From NCBI GenBank assembly GCA_030619245.1, contig JAUXBS010000061.1:1-6973 (forward strand): 6,973 bases of DNA, given 5' to 3'. Both the position numbers and the translations under genes were made by a program. This DNA comes from Clostridia bacterium. GTDB taxonomy: Bacteria > UBA6262 > WVXT01 > JAUXBS01. Under the pieces are notes generated by a model. That model was given only the letters and a program-made list of their open reading frames with translations, was not told the DNA's origin and ran no database searches. Positions 5,367 through 6,973 of the stretch are shown piece after piece; the stretch's first letter is position 1; each line of letters begins with the position of its first letter.

Positions 5367-6184
5367 ATGAAAAAAAAAATTTAATCATTCTCATCTTCTA
5401 TACTCTTACGGCAGCATCCCTTCTTCTTTTTAACACAAACCGTTTTGTAAGTTTATTAAAGAACATTGTTGCTTATGTTGTAATGCCGGGCCCGCAGGTT
5501 ACGAGTATTCTCTTGAGAAAATCCAGCCGGATAAACAGCAATGTTTCCGCCATAATTCATGCCAGGGAAGAAAACAGGAAACTTAAGAAAGAGTTAAATA
5601 AACTAACCCTTCAGCAACAAAATTACCAGGAAATCCTGCTGGAAAATCAGAGGTTGAAGGATATCCTGGATTACAGGCAGGACGCAGGGTATAGTTTTAT
5701 TTCGGCAAGGATTATCGGTCAAACGCCTTCAGTGGAATATGATGGGCTGATTATTGATAAAGGCCGGGAGCAGGGAATAACCAAGGACCTGGCGGTCGTT
5801 GCCTATCAGGGGTATGCCCTGGGTGTTGTGGGCCGTATTACGGAGTCAGGCGTGAATACCGCGAAGGTATTAATGGCAAGTGATAAGGCATGCGAAATAT
5901 CCGCCATGATCCAGAGGAGCAGGGACCAGGGGGTTATTTCAGGTTTTGATAAGTTTGACATGAAAATGAAATATCTGCTGCCTGAAGCCGACGCGAACGC
6001 AAATGACATGGTGATTACCTCGGGTATTGGAGGGATATTCCCCAGGGGTATACGGCTGGGCAGAATTAAACAGGTAATAGAAAAGAAGTATGCGTTATTC
6101 AAGGAGGCATTGGTAGTTCCTGAAATAAATATCAGGAGACTGGATGAAGTGTTGATAATGCAAAAGAGAGAAAACAGGAAATAA
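5367..6184 (+). CDS. mreC: Rod shape-determining protein MreC (start region out of frame)
   Basis: MreC is a bitopic membrane protein whose periplasmic part links MreB and MreD to PBP2 and activates wall elongation. The continuous frame runs from 5354 to TAA at 6182-6184, but its first canonical start is ATG 5483. That start would give 233 residues and cut off the membrane anchor NLIILIFYTLTAASLLLF encoded at 5378-5431. The ATG at 5367 is well placed but one base out of frame behind ten A (5370-5379), reading MKKKI-stop. A -1 shift, or one extra A, gives MKKKNLIILIF and a normal 272-residue MreC. In that numbering the anchor is about 5-22, a coiled coil about 61-102 (HAREENRKLKKELNKL), and beta-rich periplasmic domains follow (RIIGQTPSVEYDGLIIDKG, SGIGGIFPRGIRLGRI). 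The family call is sure; the start is not. Confidence 0.92.
5370..5379 (+). other. A10 homopolymer, candidate slippage site in mreC
   Basis: Ten consecutive A follow the ATG at 5367-5369. Read without slippage the frame stops at TAA 5382-5384 after five codons. With a one-base shift (eleven A in the RNA, or a -1 ribosomal shift on AAA-AAA) the frame enters full-length mreC. Runs of nine or more A are known sites of RNA polymerase slippage, and they are also common places for sequencing or assembly indels. Confidence 0.75.
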
Positions 6185-6190
6185 ATAATC

Positions 6191-6706
6191 ATGATAAGGA
6201 TTTTATTTTATCCCGTAACAATTATTATATTTTTAATAGTACAGATGGTTGCAGTTAAATACCTGAAGTTCCAGGATGTCTGTCCGGATATATTTCTCCT
6301 GGGAACAATTTACTTTGCCATCAAGCGCGGGCCGGTTTCCGGGATGAGTTTCGGATTCTTCTCTGGATTGCTGCAGGATGCTTTTATCATGGGGCCGTTT
6401 GGGGCGAATGCGCTGGTTAAGACCCTGGTGGGGTTCCTTGCCGGGTTATTCCAGAAGAAGATATACGAGGATAGTATTATTGCGCAGGCAGGGTTAGTCT
6501 TCGTGTTCAGTTTCTTATATTACTGGAGTATTCTTTTTCTGCAATTCCTTTTCGGACAGTTTCATTATACAAGGCCATTCCTCCAGCCCGTTATATTTTC
6601 GGTGTACAATGGAATCGTGGCGCCGGTAATTTTCACTATACTCAGATTTTGGGAAAAAAAGAATGTGGCAGGACACGGAAAGTTTTCAGAAAAGAATATT
6701 TCATAA
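6191..6706 (+). CDS. mreD: Rod shape-determining protein MreD
   Basis: MreD is a small polytopic inner-membrane protein of the elongasome that works with MreC and PBP2/RodA. The 171-residue product has the family's usual size and is very hydrophobic, with about five to six membrane segments (about 4-22, 33-45, 50-66, 74-88, 98-121, 133-152). Conserved features are the PD pair (32-33), KRGPVSG (45-51), FGFFSGLLQD (54-63) and GPFGANALVKTLVGFLAG (68-85). The ATG at 6191 comes 6 nt after the mreC stop, with AGGA at 6177-6180 inside the mreC end as a distant SD. The C-terminal tail (GHGKFSEKNIS) is hydrophilic and overlaps the start of mrdA by 44 nt. Confidence 0.95.
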   Translation: MIRILFYPVTIIIFLIVQMVAVKYLKFQDVCPDIFLLGTIYFAIKRGPVSGMSFGFFSGLLQDAFIMGPFGANALVKTLVGFLAGLFQKKIYEDSIIAQAGLVFVFSFLYYWSILFLQFLFGQFHYTRPFLQPVIFSVYNGIVAPVIFTILRFWEKKNVAGHGKFSEKNIS

Positions 6707-6973
6707 AAACCTAAAATACTTTCAGTATTTTATCATAACGGTTTTTATGATATTTATTATGAGGCTTTTCTTTATAGGCATTATAAAGGGAAGTCATTTT
6801 CATAAGATATCAATGGACAACAGGGTGCAGATTTTTCCTGAACCGGCGCCGAGGGGCATAATTTATGACCGCAAGGGGAAAGTGCTGGTGGATAACAGGC
6901 TAAGTTTTTCGGTGCTGCTGTCGCCTATTGATATGGACAGGCAGGCCACGAAGAAAACAATGGACAGGTTGAA
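6663..6973 (+). CDS. mrdA: Penicillin-binding protein 2, N-terminal part (3' end outside window)
   Basis: PBP2 is the transpeptidase that crosslinks peptidoglycan during side-wall elongation, paired with RodA and activated by MreC. Only the first 103 codons are present; the gene runs off the window before the catalytic domain, so the active serine cannot be checked. From ATG 6663 a short cytoplasmic end (MWQDTESFQKRIFHKNLK) is followed by one membrane anchor (about 19-41, YFQYFIITVFMIFIMRLFF). The diagnostic periplasmic motif comes next: DNRVQIFPEPAPRGIIYDRKGKVL (52-75), as in PBP2 of many bacteria. The frame is closed by TAA at 6627-6629, so 6663 is the first possible start. It lies 44 nt inside mreD and has only a weak GGGA upstream. 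Later ATGs (6747, 6759) would cut the anchor. Confidence 0.93.
   Translation, partial: MWQDTESFQKRIFHKNLKYFQYFIITVFMIFIMRLFFIGIIKGSHFHKISMDNRVQIFPEPAPRGIIYDRKGKVLVDNRLSFSVLLSPIDMDRQATKKTMDRL
6701..6750 (+). promoter_or_regulatory. Nested hairpin across mreD stop and early mrdA
   Basis: The outer stem is 11 bp, tcataaaaacc (6701-6711) with ggtttttatga (6740-6750). Directly inside it is a 9-bp stem, taaaatact (6712-6720) with agtatttta (6724-6732), closed by a 3-nt loop. A 7-nt bulge (6733-6739) lies on the 3' side. All 20 pairs are Watson-Crick. The element contains the mreD TAA (6704-6706) and codes for mrdA residues about 13-30. It is not a plain terminator, because coding continues through it and no U-run follows the 3' arm. 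Confidence 0.6.

Noticed and set aside
1770..6710. A 12-bp identity (tttcataaaaac) shared by 1770-1781 and 6699-6710
   Set aside because: About one or two exact 12-mers are expected by chance in 7 kb, and the flanks diverge at once.

Overview
The window is one dense, all-forward gene cluster. It covers the distal half of a bacterial ribosomal-protein superoperon running straight into a cell-shape and peptidoglycan-elongation operon. In order it holds the 3' end of adk, then map, infA, rpmJ, rpsM, rpsK, rpsD, rpoA, rplQ, mreB, mreC, mreD and the 5' end of mrdA (PBP2). Every gene is on the + strand. Spacers are mostly 1-25 nt, with overlaps at adk/map (14 nt) and mreD/mrdA (44 nt). I see no terminator between the translation block and the mre block. 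The A+T-leaning sequence uses Shine-Dalgarno (SD) leaders of the AGGAG/GGGAGGA type and at least two TTG starts (rpsD, mreB).

The organism is a bacterium. The order adk-map-infA-rpmJ-rpsM-rpsK-rpsD-rpoA-rplQ is found in many phyla, including Firmicutes and Thermotogae, but not in E. coli. MreBCD plus PBP2 implies a walled, probably rod-shaped cell. Placing mreBCD-mrdA 9 nt behind rplQ is not the textbook arrangement and could suit an uncultivated Gram-negative-type lineage such as Omnitrophota or relatives. That placement is a guess. Adk (LID domain), bL36 and uS4 all keep their zinc-binding Cys sets.

Region 1-1727 carries adk' (nucleotide balance), map (N-terminal Met removal), infA (initiation factor), rpmJ and rpsM. 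Region 1728-1889 is the only sizeable non-coding stretch (162 nt). It has a 30-bp direct repeat (29/30 identical) at each edge, two potential RNA helices in pseudoknot topology, a perfect TATAAT, and the strong SD of rpsK. Region 1890-4321 is rpsK-rpsD-rpoA-rplQ, the classic alpha-operon content. Region 4331-6973 is mreB-mreC-mreD-mrdA', the elongasome (rod) genes.

Two places deserve most attention. First, mreC lacks any ATG/GTG/TTG in its reading frame before its membrane anchor. The obvious ATG at 5367 is followed by a run of ten A and is one base out of frame, which points to a homopolymer indel, transcriptional slippage or a frameshift. Second, a 20-bp nested hairpin lies across the mreD stop codon and the early mrdA coding sequence.
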